The translations under genes and the position numbers were made by a program. From positions 1,212 to 6,950 of the forward strand of contig DQGV01000229.1 of the NCBI GenBank assembly GCA_003524705.1: a DNA stretch of 5,739 nt. The letters are read 5' to 3'. Under the pieces are notes generated by a model. The model had not been told where the DNA came from. It did not search any database and worked only from the letters and a program-made list of their open reading frames with translations. The stretch comes from Anaerolineae bacterium. Its GTDB lineage: Bacteria > Chloroflexota > Anaerolineae > Anaerolineales > Villigracilaceae. Positions 4,779-5,739 of this stretch are shown piece after piece (the first letter of the stretch is position 1; every line of letters starts with the position of its first letter).

Positions 4779-5739
4779 TACTTGCTCTTATCCCTGCACG
4801 TGGCGGCTCGAAAGGTATTCCGCGAAAAAATATCCGCAGTTTTGCTGGGTATCCATTAATCGCGTGGAGTATTGCCGCGGCGAAACAATCAGAATTAGTG
4901 ACCAGAGTTATCGTCTCAACTGATGATGAAGAAATTGCTAAAGTTGCACGCGAATGGGGAGCCGAAGCTCCGTTTTTGCGCCCTGCTGAATTTGCTCAAG
5001 ATAACACGACGGATTTACCCGTCTTTGAACATGCCTTGAAATGGCTTGAGGATGTTGAAGGGTACAGGCCTGACATCATTATTCAATTACGACCCACATC
5101 GCCAATTCGCCCAAAGAATATGCTAGATGATGCGATTCGCATTTTGCAAAATCACAAAGATGCAGATTGTGTGCGAGGCGTTGTGGTTGCTGGTCAAAAC
5201 CCATTTAAGATGTGGCGATTTAATGGTGAAGATAAACCGTTGAATCCATTGTTAGAAGTGGATGGAATCAAAGAACCGTATAATGCTCCGCGACAAATTC
5301 TTCCGCCAGTGTATTGGCAAACTGGTCATATTGATGTGATTCGGATTGAGACTATTTCACAAAAAAAATCTTTAACAGGTGATGTGATTTATCCACTAGT
5401 GATTGATTCAAAATATACTGTGGATATTGATACACTTTCCGATTGGGCAAAGTATGAAGCCTTAATTTATAGTGGTTTAGAAGTTGTGTCACCGGGCAAA
5501 GATAGAAAACAAATGCCTGAAATCATTAAGTTAATCATCTGTGACTTTGATGGTGTGGTGACAGATAACTCTGTAATCACAGACCAAGATGGAAAAGAAT
5601 CAGTTTTGGCTTCTCGCAGTGATAGTATGCATATCAAGACCTTGAAAGAAAAAGGAATTGAGATGATGATTCTTTCATCCGAACCAAATAATGTTGTGCA
5701 AGCCCGTGCAAAAAAGATGGGGGTAGAATCAATTCATGG
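4769..5739 (+). CDS. neuA: CMP-nonulosonate (sialic-acid-like) cytidylyltransferase fused to HAD phosphatase (3' partial)
   Basis: The 323 visible residues hold two domains. The first (about 1-235) is a NeuA-type cytidylyltransferase, which activates a nonulosonic acid with CTP to CMP-sugar. It shows I8-P-A-R-G-G-S-K-G-I-P-R-K-N21, S50-T-D-D53, Q106-L-R-P-T-S-P-I-R114 (usually Q-P-T-S-P) and Y217-T-V-D-I-D. The second, from about 253, is a HAD phosphatase with D259-F-D261-G and motif II serine S303. Window end cuts it before motifs III and IV. E305, R313 and K316 fit, from memory of BT1713 of Bacteroides, the spacing of its substrate-binding E56/R64/K67, suggesting a KDN- or Neu5Ac-9-phosphate phosphatase. 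Fusions of these two domains are known, including in animal CMAS. The ATG lies inside heptamer array 2 without a Shine-Dalgarno; the frame upstream is open to a TGA at 4739 but offers no other standard start. The exact sugar is unproven. Confidence 0.87.
   Translation, partial: MTDILALIPARGGSKGIPRKNIRSFAGYPLIAWSIAAAKQSELVTRVIVSTDDEEIAKVAREWGAEAPFLRPAEFAQDNTTDLPVFEHALKWLEDVEGYRPDIIIQLRPTSPIRPKNMLDDAIRILQNHKDADCVRGVVVAGQNPFKMWRFNGEDKPLNPLLEVDGIKEPYNAPRQILPPVYWQTGHIDVIRIETISQKKSLTGDVIYPLVIDSKYTVDIDTLSDWAKYEALIYSGLEVVSPGKDRKQMPEIIKLIICDFDGVVTDNSVITDQDGKESVLASRSDSMHIKTLKEKGIEMMILSSEPNNVVQARAKKMGVESIH

Noticed and set aside
17..5739. tRNA, rRNA, insertion sequence or integrase-associated site
   Set aside because: No cloverleaf, rRNA-like stretch, transposase fragment or terminal inverted repeats with target duplication were seen on either strand.

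Overview
The window is a bacterial chromosome fragment of about 40% G+C by eye. It looks like the end of an assembled contig, because the first 16 bases match the inner end of an Illumina TruSeq adapter. The GT-C membrane proteins, the A/T-ending codons, the weak Shine-Dalgarno use and the short-period intergenic repeats are most reminiscent of Chloroflexota (Anaerolineae-like). That placement is an impression from protein style, not a demonstrated assignment.

Layout: on the minus strand, from 413 down to the contig edge, is the N-terminal part of a GT-C type membrane glycosyltransferase with an AftB-like motif. A 114-bp divergent intergenic region follows. It holds a perfect 10-bp inverted repeat between two outward-facing TATAAT boxes. 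Four genes then run on the plus strand: a bifunctional ATP sulfurylase/APS kinase (528-2255), a GT39-like polytopic membrane protein (2318-3859), a short-chain dehydrogenase/reductase (3868-4692), and a CMP-nonulosonate cytidylyltransferase fused to a HAD phosphatase (4769 to the window end, 3' incomplete). Gaps of 62, 8 and 76 bp and the common orientation suggest one operon.

How the genes may work together: the first enzyme makes PAPS, the universal sulfate donor. The last makes a CMP-activated sialic-acid-like sugar and probably also removes a 9-phosphate. The SDR is of the kind found in sugar-modification loci, and the two GT-C proteins would transfer lipid-linked sugars at the outer face of the membrane. 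Together this reads as part of a cell-surface glycan locus, possibly one making a sulfated or nonulosonate-containing glycan. No sulfotransferase or nonulosonate synthase lies inside the window, so this is inference.

The most unusual sequence is in the two larger operon gaps. Each holds a degenerate repeat on an exact 7-nt grid whose units switch strand in the middle, so the array folds back on itself. In both cases the array runs up to or through the start codon of the next gene, and neither of those genes has a recognisable Shine-Dalgarno sequence.
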